Shown here: one piece after another, positions 25,182-33,539 of the stretch | How positions within the stretch are numbered: the stretch's first letter is position 1 | How the letters are laid out: each line of letters opens with the position of its first letter | DNA from: Aequorivita sp. UBA3180 | GTDB lineage: Bacteria > Bacteroidota > Bacteroidia > Flavobacteriales > Flavobacteriaceae | Length of the DNA stretch: 64,000 bases | Reading direction: 5' to 3' | Assembly (NCBI GenBank): GCA_002364215.1 | Contig: DEXQ01000007.1 | Coordinates: 201,260-265,259, forward strand | Notes under the pieces: generated by a model | Told to the model about the DNA's origin: nothing | What the model saw: the letters and a program-made list of their open reading frames with translations, nothing else | Databases searched by the model: none | Made by a program: the position numbers and the translations under genes

Positions 25182-25550
25182 ATGAAACAATTAACAAAAG
25201 CAGAAGAAGACATTATGCAAATCCTTTGGGATCTGGAAGAAGCAAATGTAGCTTCAATTATAGAACAATTGCCCGAGCCAAAGCCTGCCTACAACACGGT
25301 TTCTACCATTGTTCGAATTCTTGAGAGCAAGGATTTTGTTGATTATAGAAAGGAAGGAAGGGGCCATGTTTATTTTCCAAAGGTGAAGAAAACAGAATAT
25401 AGCAACCAATCCTTAAACAAACTTATGGATGGTTATTTTCAAGGTTCCTTTAAAAGTATGGTATCTTTTTTTATGAAGAAAAACGATATAAGCATTCACG
25501 AAATGGAGGCTATTATGGAAGAAATTAATTCTGAAAAGACTGAAAAATGA
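25182..25550 (+). CDS. BlaI/MecI/CopY-family transcriptional repressor
   Basis: 122 residues. The winged helix covers ~1-75 (LTKAEEDIMQILWDLEEANVASIIEQLP, then YNTVSTIVRILESKDFVDY as recognition helix and wing, RKEGRGHVYFP). A dimerisation tail follows (~80-122). BlaI repressors bind promoter dyads as dimers and are inactivated by cleavage under control of a BlaR1-type membrane metalloprotease. Exactly such a gene follows, overlapping by 4 bp (ATGA). The two dyads upstream fit autoregulation. No beta-lactamase gene lies nearby, so this is a general envelope or stress pair rather than a resistance locus. Confidence 0.92.
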   Translation: MKQLTKAEEDIMQILWDLEEANVASIIEQLPEPKPAYNTVSTIVRILESKDFVDYRKEGRGHVYFPKVKKTEYSNQSLNKLMDGYFQGSFKSMVSFFMKKNDISIHEMEAIMEEINSEKTEK

Positions 25551-26962
25551 TACATTCACTCATACAAATACTCGTTTTTCAAATACTGTTTCTGGCAGTA
25601 TATGAAGCCTTTTTGAAGAAAGAAACTTTTTTCAATCTAAATAGAATCTATTTGTTGCTTACCCCAATTTTGGGTACGGTATTGCCCTTTATTAGTATTG
25701 ACTTCATTCAAAAAAGCATTCCGCAGGAATACATAGTTCAGTTGCCGGCAGTTGTTGTTGGTGGTACTATTTCTGAAGCAATTCCAAGTGCGTCTTCGCT
25801 TTGGTTTCCAAGCTTGTTGGATCTTTGGCTTTTGGGAATCGGGTTAAGTGCGGTATTTTTCTTTTGGAAATTCTTCAAAATCGCAAAACTGTATTTCTCG
25901 GGAACCACAGCATATTCTGATGGGTTTAAACTTAAAATCATTCCCAAGACAGAGGTGGCTTTCTCTTTTTTCAACACTATATTTTTAGGTGAAAACATTT
26001 CCGAAGAAAACAGTAGCAATATTATTGCCCACGAAAAAATACATATTCAACAAAAACATTCGGTGGACTTACTTTTCTTTGAAATACTCCGCATCGTCTT
26101 TTGGTTCAATCCGCTTGTCTATTTATTCCAAAACAGAATGGCAACCCTGCACGAGTTTATTGCCGATGAAAAGGTTACTGCCAAAAAAGACAAAAAGCAA
26201 TACTATCAAAACCTTCTTTCTGAAGTGTTCCAAACCGAAAAAATTTCATTCATCAATACATTTTTCAATCAATCATTAATCAAAAAACGAATCAGTATGT
26301 TACAAAAATCAAAATCAAGAAAAACAGCGCAGTTAAAGTATTTATTACTATTGCCAGCAATTTGCACTATGTTAATCTACACTGCCTGCAGCAACGACCC
26401 TAAAGCAGAGGAAACACAGATCGTCCAGCAGTCAGACTCTGAAGTGATGAACAAAATAAACGAACTGGCCGAAGCCATTATGAAAAAAGGCGAAATGACT
26501 CCCGAAGAAGAAAAAGCGCTAAAATTACTTACCACCGAAGCACAACCGGGCGACAAAGTTTATACCTCTGTGCAAGAATATTTGGATGAAACTGATGAAG
26601 ACGGAGATATGTCCGTTGCTTTTACTGAAATAGAAAGAGTACCAACCTATCCGGGTTGTGAAGGTGGCAATGAAGCTTTGAAGCAGTGTTTCACACAACG
26701 TATTAGTGGGTTTGTGGGGGAAAATTTCAACACAAAACTCGGGAACGATTTGGGTCTCACGGGCAGACAACGTATTGTTGTTCAATTTAAAATTGACAAA
26801 GCGGGAAACATTGTTGACGTAAAAGCAAAAGCTCCAAAGCCAGAACTCGAAGCCGAGGCCATTCGCATTATTAAAAAGCTTCCGCAAATGCAACCAGGTG
26901 AGCAAAAGGGCAAAAAGGTGAACGTAATCTATTCTTTGCCGATTGTTTTTGAAGTGAAATAA
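25547..26962 (+). CDS. BlaR1-like M56 metallopeptidase with TonB C-terminal domain
   Basis: 471 residues. The N-terminal ~260 residues form a BlaR1/M56-type membrane peptidase. It has hydrophobic segments at ~1-20, ~30-50, ~85-105 and ~260-280, the zinc motif HEKIH (from residue 162) and a downstream glutamate in LHEFIADEKV. A linker rich in Glu/Lys follows, with a Cys at a membrane exit (YTACSND). The C-terminal ~100 residues resemble TonB_C (ERVPTYPGCEGGNEALKQCF, then IVVQFKIDKAGNIVDVKAKAPKPELEAEAIRIIKKLP). It probably senses an envelope signal and cleaves the BlaI partner. The TonB_C part faces the periplasm and might contact outer-membrane receptors. It is translationally coupled to the repressor gene. 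Confidence 0.88.
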   Translation: MIHSLIQILVFQILFLAVYEAFLKKETFFNLNRIYLLLTPILGTVLPFISIDFIQKSIPQEYIVQLPAVVVGGTISEAIPSASSLWFPSLLDLWLLGIGLSAVFFFWKFFKIAKLYFSGTTAYSDGFKLKIIPKTEVAFSFFNTIFLGENISEENSSNIIAHEKIHIQQKHSVDLLFFEILRIVFWFNPLVYLFQNRMATLHEFIADEKVTAKKDKKQYYQNLLSEVFQTEKISFINTFFNQSLIKKRISMLQKSKSRKTAQLKYLLLLPAICTMLIYTACSNDPKAEETQIVQQSDSEVMNKINELAEAIMKKGEMTPEEEKALKLLTTEAQPGDKVYTSVQEYLDETDEDGDMSVAFTEIERVPTYPGCEGGNEALKQCFTQRISGFVGENFNTKLGNDLGLTGRQRIVVQFKIDKAGNIVDVKAKAPKPELEAEAIRIIKKLPQMQPGEQKGKKVNVIYSLPIVFEVK

Positions 26963-26982
26963 ATTTTTAGCCACATCTTTTT

Positions 26983-27018
26983 AATAGCCGAAGAATTTCT
27001 TCGGCTATTATTTTTTTG
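26983..27018 (+). terminator. Terminator after BlaI/M56 operon
   Basis: AATAGCCGAAGA pairs with TCTTCGGCTATT and is followed by a T-run. It separates the operon from the lipoprotein gene at 27090. Confidence 0.9.
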
Positions 27019-27089
27019 AAATAACAGCAGCCACCAACCCAGTAAGTTTCAATAAATTTGTACTTTTCAAAGTAGAATTTATTTCTGAA

Positions 27090-27569
27090 ATGATAAAGCG
27101 CTTCCATTTGGTTTTTCTTTTGTTGCTGGCAACTTCCTGCCAGTTTTTTGAGACCGAAAAAGTTTCTTCTGAAGAAATTTACAAAGAAGAGATTAAAACC
27201 ATTGATTGGAAAGACGTAGATCGGTATCCTTCTTTTTCCAACTGTGAGAACATTTTGGAAAAACCCGAACAGAAAGACTGTTTTATAAACACTATCAATT
27301 CACATTTGTACCAATCCATAAGCCATGATGAGATGGTTGCCGTGCGGGAAGTTTATGATACGATAAAAGTAAATTTTGAAGTAAGCAGCAATGGCCAACT
27401 TTCCATCCTCAAAATAAAAATGGACACCTTGTTGCAAAAGGAATTCCCAGATCTGGAAATGTGGATTTTACAAAGTATTGATTCATTGAAGCCCGTGGCT
27501 CCCGCCTATAAACGAGGAATTCCTGTAAAGACCCAATTCACCTTACCAGTCATCATTAAAACAAATTGA
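27090..27569 (+). CDS. Lipoprotein with TonB_C-like domain
   Basis: 159 residues with a lipoprotein signal (LLLLATSC). The phrase VDRYPSFSNCEN...KDCFINTINSHL mirrors ERVPTYPGCEG...KQCFTQRI in the preceding M56 protein. The rest, including VNFEVSSNGQLSILKIK and FTLPVIIKT, also follows the TonB C-terminal fold. It looks like a stand-alone paralog of that domain, possibly arisen by duplication of the neighbour's 3' end. It is probably periplasmic, anchored to a membrane; the partner is unknown. Separated from the operon by a terminator, so it is expressed independently. Its stop abuts that of the convergent gene at 27570. Confidence 0.75.
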   Translation: MIKRFHLVFLLLLATSCQFFETEKVSSEEIYKEEIKTIDWKDVDRYPSFSNCENILEKPEQKDCFINTINSHLYQSISHDEMVAVREVYDTIKVNFEVSSNGQLSILKIKMDTLLQKEFPDLEMWILQSIDSLKPVAPAYKRGIPVKTQFTLPVIIKTN

Positions 27570-28448
27570 TTACAGGTTGAATTTATAACCGAAGGTAAAA
27601 TCTATCGGAAACTCGCCATTGCTATCCACACTTAAACCAACAATATCATTGTAATTAAAAGTGATATAACCGTTGCCCACTTTATAATCTGCGCCAAGGC
27701 CAAATGTAATGGGGGCGCTAAAATCACTTCCGGATTCTTTATTCACCATGGCGGATCCGCCAAAAGGAATAACGGTATATTCTCTGCTTGAAAACGTCAA
27801 TGCCGCAAATTTGGTGTTTATAAAAGCATCGAACTTTGGGCTTTTTACAAATTTGAAACGGTAATTCAATGACAATTGCGAAGCTGAATATTTGTATTCG
27901 CTGCTTTCAAAAGTTTGCTTGAACCGGAATACGATAGAATGTCTTCGCAACTTAACATTATCAATCAATTCTAAATCTATTCCAGCAATAGGCTGCAATT
28001 CGTTTGTAGGGTTTTCTGTGTAAACACTATTTCCCACACCTGCAAAAGCTCCAAGTCGAAATTGTAGATCTATGGATTTTTCGGTTTCGCTAAAGTTGGG
28101 ATCCTTCTTTTTGTTGTACGTAACAAAAAAAGCATGTAAACTTGGCAATGTCAGCTTCACTTTTTCAGTTGAAACAGCAGCATCACTAGTTTGTTGCTGC
28201 AACGTTTTTTTGTATTCCTCTTGGTAATCGCCGTCTTGTTTTGTGTTTTTCAGTTCAACAATATCATTTCCTTTTTTTGAAAAATAACGGTATTCACCAT
28301 CGATGGTGTTCCAAAGTAAAGTCAGTGCGCCTTCAACTTCAGTATTCAAGTTGTAAGTTTGGCCTTCCACGGTATATTGCTGTTGAGCCTGCAGCGTTCC
28401 TGCAGAAAGTATAAAAAACAAAGCGAAAAGGGGGATTAGCGATTTCAT
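27570..28448 (-). CDS. Predicted outer-membrane beta-barrel protein
   Basis: 292 residues with a signal peptide ending LQAQ (~21). The first half is a mixed region (QYTVEGQTYNLNTEVEGALTLLWNTIDGEYRYF). The second half consists of alternating beta strands (LQFRLGAFAGVGNSVY, SIVFRFKQTF, SQLSLNYRFKFV, FAALTFSSREYTV, ITFGLGADYKVG) and ends in Leu after FGYKFN, as expected of a porin-like barrel. No named family recognised. It stands between the TonB_C lipoprotein (convergent) and a GT2 gene on the same strand, 50 bp away. Confidence 0.75.
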   Translation of the reverse strand: MKSLIPLFALFFILSAGTLQAQQQYTVEGQTYNLNTEVEGALTLLWNTIDGEYRYFSKKGNDIVELKNTKQDGDYQEEYKKTLQQQTSDAAVSTEKVKLTLPSLHAFFVTYNKKKDPNFSETEKSIDLQFRLGAFAGVGNSVYTENPTNELQPIAGIDLELIDNVKLRRHSIVFRFKQTFESSEYKYSASQLSLNYRFKFVKSPKFDAFINTKFAALTFSSREYTVIPFGGSAMVNKESGSDFSAPITFGLGADYKVGNGYITFNYNDIVGLSVDSNGEFPIDFTFGYKFNL

Positions 28449-28498
28449 AAGGGCGTGTTTTTAAAGGTACGGCTAAGGTAAAAAATTAAATCAATTTA

Positions 28499-29626
28499 TC
28501 ATTGCTTTTCGAAGCTTCGCCCTTTCCAGGAATAGTTTCCGCGGAAACTTCCAAATACTACTGCCAAAACGATAATTGCATACACAAATGGTTGCCACAA
28601 AAATTTCCAAAGTAGAATTTCTTCTCCAAAAAATAGTGCCGCTTGCCTCACAATAATATAATCCGTGATTATTTTAAAAAAAAGAAAAGAAGTGTAGAGG
28701 AGTATATATTCAGAATGGAAAACCATAAAAAATGGAATTATTAAAATTGAAATGTTTACCAAAAAAACCAAAATCCCCAACAAAAGGGAAGTTGTGTTTT
28801 TCTGTTTGGAAGTTTTCGAAGCCCAGCGGATTCGCTGGTTTATAACATTTTTAACTGTTTGCTTAGGTTTTGTGAAAACAATTGCCTCCTTCGATTTTAA
28901 GAACTGAACCTGCTCCCGAAAGGCTTTTTTCATCTTTTCCAACAGAAAAATATCGTCGCCACTTGCAATATGGTCATTTCCCAAAAAACCGTTTACTTTT
29001 AGAAAATCCTCCTTTTTATAAGCCAAATTTGCCCCATTACTGAGCAATGGATTGTTCAGTCCAAAACTGCCGATGGTCACGGCCTGCAGACTCAAACCAT
29101 CCAATTGCTGAAAATTTTCGAGACCGTTTCCTTTGCTTTTATAAATAACGGGGCCACAGACCATCGCACAATCGTTTTGCTGAATGTAACTATCAAAAAC
29201 GTTAAGCCAGTTTTTTGGAAGCTCACAATCTGCATCGGTAGTAACGATCCATTGAAAGTTTGAGTTTTTGATCGCTTCGGTAATAGCGTCTTTTTTTGGC
29301 GAATTGGAAATGCGTTTATTTTCAATGACTTTTATTGAAAACTTGCTTTTTTCAATTGCCGAAGTAATGATTGCTTCGGAATTATCTTCAGATGCATCAT
29401 TCACAAAAATGATTTCAAACAATTCCGAAGGGTAATTCAATTCGGCAATTGTTTTTAAAAGATTCGGAAGGTTTTCCGCCTCATTTCTGAAAGGGATTAT
29501 CACGCTGAAACAAGTTTCGGGATGCTTTGTTTCAGAAGAAAAAAGAGACACTTTTTGAAAACCGAAAACCAAAGCCATCATACAAATAAAATATACTGCA
29601 AAAAGTAAAATTAAGGCCCAAATCAT
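28499..29626 (-). CDS. Glycosyltransferase family 2, membrane-associated
   Basis: 375 residues. An N-terminal transmembrane helix (~4-24), then a GT-A domain: FSVIIPFRNEAENLPNLL, IIFVNDASEDNS, VTTDADCELPKNW (the DxD that binds metal and nucleotide sugar) and NQRIRWASK (Q-x-x-R-W acceptor motif). Two to three C-terminal helices follow (~280-360), a layout typical of processive or lipid-linked sugar transferases. Its start overlaps the stop of the gene at 29623 by 4 bp, so the two are coupled. A role in cell-surface glycolipid synthesis is likely; the substrate is unknown. Confidence 0.88.
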   Translation of the reverse strand: MIWALILLFAVYFICMMALVFGFQKVSLFSSETKHPETCFSVIIPFRNEAENLPNLLKTIAELNYPSELFEIIFVNDASEDNSEAIITSAIEKSKFSIKVIENKRISNSPKKDAITEAIKNSNFQWIVTTDADCELPKNWLNVFDSYIQQNDCAMVCGPVIYKSKGNGLENFQQLDGLSLQAVTIGSFGLNNPLLSNGANLAYKKEDFLKVNGFLGNDHIASGDDIFLLEKMKKAFREQVQFLKSKEAIVFTKPKQTVKNVINQRIRWASKTSKQKNTTSLLLGILVFLVNISILIIPFFMVFHSEYILLYTSFLFFKIITDYIIVRQAALFFGEEILLWKFLWQPFVYAIIVLAVVFGSFRGNYSWKGRSFEKQ

Positions 29627-30579
29627 CGTGTAGCGGGTTGGTAGGTAAGCACGAAAAAACTACCCAAAAGTGAGGGAAGTACAAAATTGAAAAGCCACAT
29701 GGCGAGGACCGTTGATAGAACAATCAATTCTGGAACGCCAGCAAACGAAAACAGCCAAACCGCCACGCTACCGCGGATTACCACATCAAAAATAAAAAGT
29801 GTGGGAAAGATGGAAACCAAAAAATACATCGCAAAAATTAATGGAATAGCTTCGGAAAAAGCAATTTTCCCTCCAAAAAAGACTAAAATTCCATAAAACA
29901 TTCCACTGAATATTGCATAGCGGAATGCTGAAAAAAGTACTGTTTTAAACTTTATTTGAAACGGAATCTTTTTGAAAAATTGAATCACTTTGACAATTGA
30001 AAAGCCTTTTAACAAAAGTTCTTTTTCCTTGAAATAATAACCGATTGCAAAGAGCAAAATAACCCCAATTCCAAAATAGCAAATCATCGTGACCGAATAG
30101 TAGATGTTGAAATTTGGCAATAAATAAAGGAGGCCAAAAAAACCAAAAAAACTTGTGACAAACATTTGCGCCATTCCCGAAATGAAGTTGAGCATCAATA
30201 TTTTTTTTCGCTTTCTGTTTTCAAAAAAAAGTGCCTTCGCGCCGTATTCGCCAATGCGGTTGGGGGTTGCCAAAGAGACCGTGAGAGAGGCTAAACTTTG
30301 TTTTAGCGCAGTTTTGAAATTTATTTTTTCAAAAGCGGAAACCAAGGTTTGCCATTTCAGGATTTCAAAAAACCAATTGGCGGCTGCTAAAAAACAAAAA
30401 AACAATAATGAATATTTTGCAATACTTCCTTTGGAAAAAATAGTGGTCGTAAACTCTCTAAATCCCAATGAAGTATTGTTTTTCAGTTTGTAAAAAATAT
30501 ACCCGAATGTTATAGCAATCACCAAAACTTTGGCGACGGCAAGCAGATATTGTTTAGCTTTGTGGGGTACGGCAATCAT
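29623..30579 (-). CDS. Lysylphosphatidylglycerol synthase-like (UPF0104) integral membrane protein
   Basis: 318 residues from the ATG at 30579 (an upstream start would add five). Seven or more transmembrane helices run through the protein. Family signs include LASLTVSLATPNRIGEYGAKALFF, YGILVFFGG and a final helix LFNFVLPSLLGSFFVLTY. These membrane domains resemble the flippase part of MprF and are common next to glycosyltransferases, where a lipid-transport role is assumed. The 4-bp overlap with the GT2 gene supports joint function. It diverges from ruvC. Confidence 0.78.
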   Translation of the reverse strand: MIAVPHKAKQYLLAVAKVLVIAITFGYIFYKLKNNTSLGFREFTTTIFSKGSIAKYSLLFFCFLAAANWFFEILKWQTLVSAFEKINFKTALKQSLASLTVSLATPNRIGEYGAKALFFENRKRKKILMLNFISGMAQMFVTSFFGFFGLLYLLPNFNIYYSVTMICYFGIGVILLFAIGYYFKEKELLLKGFSIVKVIQFFKKIPFQIKFKTVLFSAFRYAIFSGMFYGILVFFGGKIAFSEAIPLIFAMYFLVSIFPTLFIFDVVIRGSVAVWLFSFAGVPELIVLSTVLAMWLFNFVLPSLLGSFFVLTYQPATR

Positions 30580-30620
30580 TGTGCTAAAATACAAATTACT
30601 GTCTTCGCAAGGGTTTATAA

Positions 30621-31229
30621 ATGGAAAGTAAAACTGAAAAAATCATCTTAGGAATTGACCCCGGAACTACGATTATGGGTTTCGGCCTCATAAAAGTAGT
30701 GGGCAAACAGATGCAATTCATCCAATTGAATGAGTTGCAACTCAAAAAGTATGATGACCATTATCTAAAACTGAAACTCATCTTTGAGCGTACTGTTGAA
30801 CTTATAGACACACATCATCCTGACGAAATTGCAATTGAAGCTCCGTTCTTTGGAAAAAATGTGCAATCCATGCTTAAACTTGGAAGGGCACAGGGCGTGG
30901 CAATGGCGGCGGGGCTTTCACGACAAATTCCCATCACCGAATATTCGCCGAAAAAGATAAAAATGGCCATTACCGGCAACGGAAACGCCAGTAAGGAACA
31001 AGTGGCAAAAATGCTCCAAAGTCTTTTGCAGTTGAAAGAACTTCCAAAAAATTTGGACAGTACCGATGGTTTGGCGGCGGCCGTGTGCCATTTCTATAAC
31101 TCCGGCAAAGTTGAGGTTGGTAAAAGCTACACGGGTTGGGAGGCTTTTGTGAAACAGAATAGCCCCCCGACCCCCAAAGGGGGAGTTTTATCCGTAAATT
31201 TGAGGAGTAAAAAAAAGTCAAATAACTAA
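30621..31229 (+). CDS. ruvC: Crossover junction endodeoxyribonuclease RuvC
   Basis: 202 residues; it resolves Holliday junctions with RuvAB in homologous recombination. Acidic catalytic residues are in place: Asp in LGIDPGTT (~13), Glu in IAIEAPFFGKN (~76) and the Asp pair in DSTDGLAAAVCHFY (~147-150). The usual RuvC is about 160-190 residues. The extra C-terminal tail (from ~177) is encoded partly by a G/C-rich palindromic repeat (31161-31185), giving the sequence NSPPTPKGGV. That insertion lengthens the tail without touching the nuclease core. hemW follows. Confidence 0.95.
   Translation: MESKTEKIILGIDPGTTIMGFGLIKVVGKQMQFIQLNELQLKKYDDHYLKLKLIFERTVELIDTHHPDEIAIEAPFFGKNVQSMLKLGRAQGVAMAAGLSRQIPITEYSPKKIKMAITGNGNASKEQVAKMLQSLLQLKELPKNLDSTDGLAAAVCHFYNSGKVEVGKSYTGWEAFVKQNSPPTPKGGVLSVNLRSKKKSNN
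31161..31185 (+). repeat. G/C-rich palindromic repeat, copy 1, inside ruvC
   Basis: A 25-bp element with a C-run, ACCCCC, AAA and GGGGG; CCCCC and GGGGG can form a hairpin. It encodes PPTPKGGV in the ruvC tail. A second copy lies inverted at 31291-31316, and similar elements are familiar to me as dispersed in flavobacterial genomes. Confidence 0.8.
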
Positions 31230-31290
31230 CGAGTTAAGAACATAAGAATTTGCCCTCCAGTGTCCAGCAAAATTTCGGATTGAGTGAAAG

Positions 31291-31316
31291 CTACCCCTTA
31301 GGGGGCGGGGGGGGCT
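31291..31316 (-). repeat. G/C-rich palindromic repeat, copy 2, inverted, at hemW start
   Basis: Read on the minus strand it matches the copy at 31161-31185 nearly base for base. It ends exactly where the likely hemW start TTG (31316) begins, so it belongs to the leader rather than the protein. Confidence 0.75.
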
Positions 31317-32437
31317 TGTACATTCATATTCCCTTTTGCAAACAGGCGTGCCATTATTGCGATTTCCATTTTTCTACTTCTTTGAAGAAAAAAAGCGAAT
31401 TGGTTAATTCACTGTGCAAAGAATTAGTGCTTCGGAAAGAGGAGATAGTTGGCGAAGTTGAAACCATCTATTTCGGGGGCGGCACTCCAAGTCTTCTTTC
31501 TTCGGAAGAATTGCAACAGATCTTAGATACTATTTATTCAAATTATAAAGTTTCCAAAAACCCCGAAATCACTCTCGAAGCAAATCCCGATGATCTTTCA
31601 AGTTCACAAGTTCACAAATTCACAAATTCACGAATTAACCGTCTAAGCATTGGCGTCCAATCTTTTTATGAAGAAGATTTAAAACTGATGAACCGCGCCC
31701 ACAACGCTTCCGAAGCATTGCAATGTATAAAAGATGCGAAACAATATTTTGAAAATATCAGTATCGATTTAATTTACGGCATCCCGGGAATGAGCAACGA
31801 GCGATGGAAGGAAAACCTCGAAATCGCTTTAAAATTGGACGTCCCGCATCTTTCGTGCTATGCTTTAACGATTGAACCAAAAACTGCCTTAAAAAAATTC
31901 ATTGAAAAAGGTATAGTCCCTCCCGTTGATGAGGAGGTGGCAAAACAGCACTATGAAATTTTGCTTTCTGAAACCGAAAAAGCAGGATTGGAGAATTACG
32001 AATTTTCAAATTTTGGAAAACCCGGTTTCCATTCCCGTAACAATACCGCCTATTGGGAAGGAAAATCCTATTTGGGCATCGGGCCATCCGCACACAGTTA
32101 TGATGGAAAATCACGCAGCTGGAACGTTGCCAACAACACAAGATATATCAAAAGCACTGAAGCTGGAGAACTTCCATCGGAAAGGGAAAATCTTTCAAAA
32201 GAGGATATGTACAATGAATATATAATGACTGGTTTGCGTACCCAAAATGGTGTTTCATTGGAAAAAGTGGAAAGTGAATTCGGGAAAGATTTTTCCAAAT
32301 ACCTTTTGGAACAAGCTGCCAATCCTATTAAAAACGAACTTTTAATTCTCGAAAAAAACACTTTGAAAATTTCAAAAAAAGGAAAGTTTTTGAGTGATGG
32401 TATTGCGGCAGACTTATTCTTAGTAAATTTAGATTGA
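31316..32437 (+). CDS. hemW: Radical SAM heme chaperone HemW (coproporphyrinogen III oxidase-like)
   Basis: 373 residues from a TTG at 31316 (LYIHIPFCKQACHYCDFHF). I chose it because the family starts just before YIHIPFC and the upstream frame is made of repeat sequence. A TTG at 31250 would add 22 residues. The CxxxCxxC motif for the 4Fe-4S cluster is present, as are the GGGTPS motif (IYFGGGTPSLLS) and the C-terminal HemN-like domain (GLENYEFSNFGKPGFHSRNN, LGIGPSAHSY). HemW inserts heme into respiratory proteins rather than making it. Its stop overlaps the next start (TGATG), so translation is coupled to the cyclase gene. Confidence 0.9.
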   Translation: MYIHIPFCKQACHYCDFHFSTSLKKKSELVNSLCKELVLRKEEIVGEVETIYFGGGTPSLLSSEELQQILDTIYSNYKVSKNPEITLEANPDDLSSSQVHKFTNSRINRLSIGVQSFYEEDLKLMNRAHNASEALQCIKDAKQYFENISIDLIYGIPGMSNERWKENLEIALKLDVPHLSCYALTIEPKTALKKFIEKGIVPPVDEEVAKQHYEILLSETEKAGLENYEFSNFGKPGFHSRNNTAYWEGKSYLGIGPSAHSYDGKSRSWNVANNTRYIKSTEAGELPSERENLSKEDMYNEYIMTGLRTQNGVSLEKVESEFGKDFSKYLLEQAANPIKNELLILEKNTLKISKKGKFLSDGIAADLFLVNLD

Positions 32438-33183
32438 TGAAAGCAACCCTTGAGATTAAACATAAAACAATTATTGTTGATCTTTCCAAGCCATTGGATA
32501 TTTCAATCCCTTTGCGGGCTTCTGAAGAAAACCCACTGGCGTGGTACCAAAATAAACCTACGATAGAGGCTGTAAAAATGGGCGATTGGACTGGCAAAGT
32601 TTCAGAGGGCGCTTCGGTGAATTTCAACAACGTATTTTTCAATCCACATGCCCACGGTACGCATACCGAATGTTTTGGACATATTTCAAAAGAATTTCAC
32701 TCCGTAAACGAAACATTAAAAACCTTCTTTTTTTTAGCTGAAGTGATTTCGGTACAGCCCGAAAAAGTTGGGGAAGATGAGGTTATTTCCGAAGAAAGTA
32801 TTGCAAAAGCATTAAATGGAAATACGCCCGAAGCAGTTATAATCAGAACGCTTCCGAACACTTCAGAAAAAAAATCAAAGCATTGGTCCGACACCAATTG
32901 GCCGTTTCTTCACGAAAAAGCGGCTCTATTTTTACGGGAAATGGGCGTTAAACATTTGTTGACTGATTTGCCTTCCGTAGACAAAGAAAAGGACGAGGGC
33001 CAACTTTTGGCGCACAGGGCTTTTTGGAATTACCCTCAAAACCCGCGTAAAGATTGCACAATTACAGAATTGATCTATGTTCCCAATGCAATTAATGACG
33101 GCAGCTATTTGTTGAATTTGCAGATAGCTTCGTTCCATAACGATGCTTCGCCCAGTAAGCCAGTTTTATATAAAATATTTTAG
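32437..33183 (+). CDS. Cyclase family protein (kynurenine formamidase-like metal hydrolase)
   Basis: 248 residues from the ATG at 32437, which overlaps the hemW stop by one base. Family hallmarks: VDLSKPLDISIPL near the start, the metal-binding block NPHAHGTHTECFGH, and LTDLPSVDKEKDEG with a late H-x3-W (AHRAFWNYP). Members hydrolyse amides or lactones, such as N-formylkynurenine, with a divalent metal. No tryptophan-degradation genes are nearby, so the substrate is open. It sits in a tight run with the DUF4260 gene two bases on. Confidence 0.88.
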   Translation: MKATLEIKHKTIIVDLSKPLDISIPLRASEENPLAWYQNKPTIEAVKMGDWTGKVSEGASVNFNNVFFNPHAHGTHTECFGHISKEFHSVNETLKTFFFLAEVISVQPEKVGEDEVISEESIAKALNGNTPEAVIIRTLPNTSEKKSKHWSDTNWPFLHEKAALFLREMGVKHLLTDLPSVDKEKDEGQLLAHRAFWNYPQNPRKDCTITELIYVPNAINDGSYLLNLQIASFHNDASPSKPVLYKIF

Positions 33184-33184
33184 G

Positions 33185-33535
33185 ATGAAGACAACTTTAA
33201 AAATTGAAGAATTGGCACAATTTATTTTGGGAATTTTTCTCTTTTCTCAATTGGATTATGTGTGGTGGTGGTTCCCGGCATTGCTGCTCACGCCAGATGT
33301 GGGAATGCTCGGATATTTTATAAATACAAAAATTGGAGCCTTCACTTACAATATTTTTCACCACAAAGCAATTGCCATTGCCATTGGCCTGTCAGGATTT
33401 TATTTGAACAATTCACTGTTAATTTTAATAGGTGTAATTTTGTTCTCACACGCTTCCTTCGACAGAATTTTTGGTTACGGATTGAAATATCCGGACAGTT
33501 TTAAAAACACACACTTGGGAAGCATTGGAAAATAA
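33185..33535 (+). CDS. DUF4260 family membrane protein
   Basis: 116 residues from the ATG at 33185, one base after the cyclase stop. Three to four hydrophobic helices can be seen (FILGIFLFSQL, WWFPALLLTPDVGMLGYF, LLILIGVILFSHASFDR), with the DUF4260 phrases FALLLTPD-like and FDRIFGYGLKYPDSFKNTHLG at the end. Function unknown; widely distributed as a small inner-membrane protein. Confidence 0.85.
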   Translation: MKTTLKIEELAQFILGIFLFSQLDYVWWWFPALLLTPDVGMLGYFINTKIGAFTYNIFHHKAIAIAIGLSGFYLNNSLLILIGVILFSHASFDRIFGYGLKYPDSFKNTHLGSIGK

Positions 33536-33539
33536 TATC

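Noticed and set aside
25182..26962. Beta-lactam resistance locus
   Set aside because: BlaI and M56 genes are present but no beta-lactamase or penicillin-binding protein gene is adjacent.
31250..31315. N-terminal extension of HemW
   Set aside because: It is encoded largely by a dispersed palindromic repeat and precedes the usual family start.
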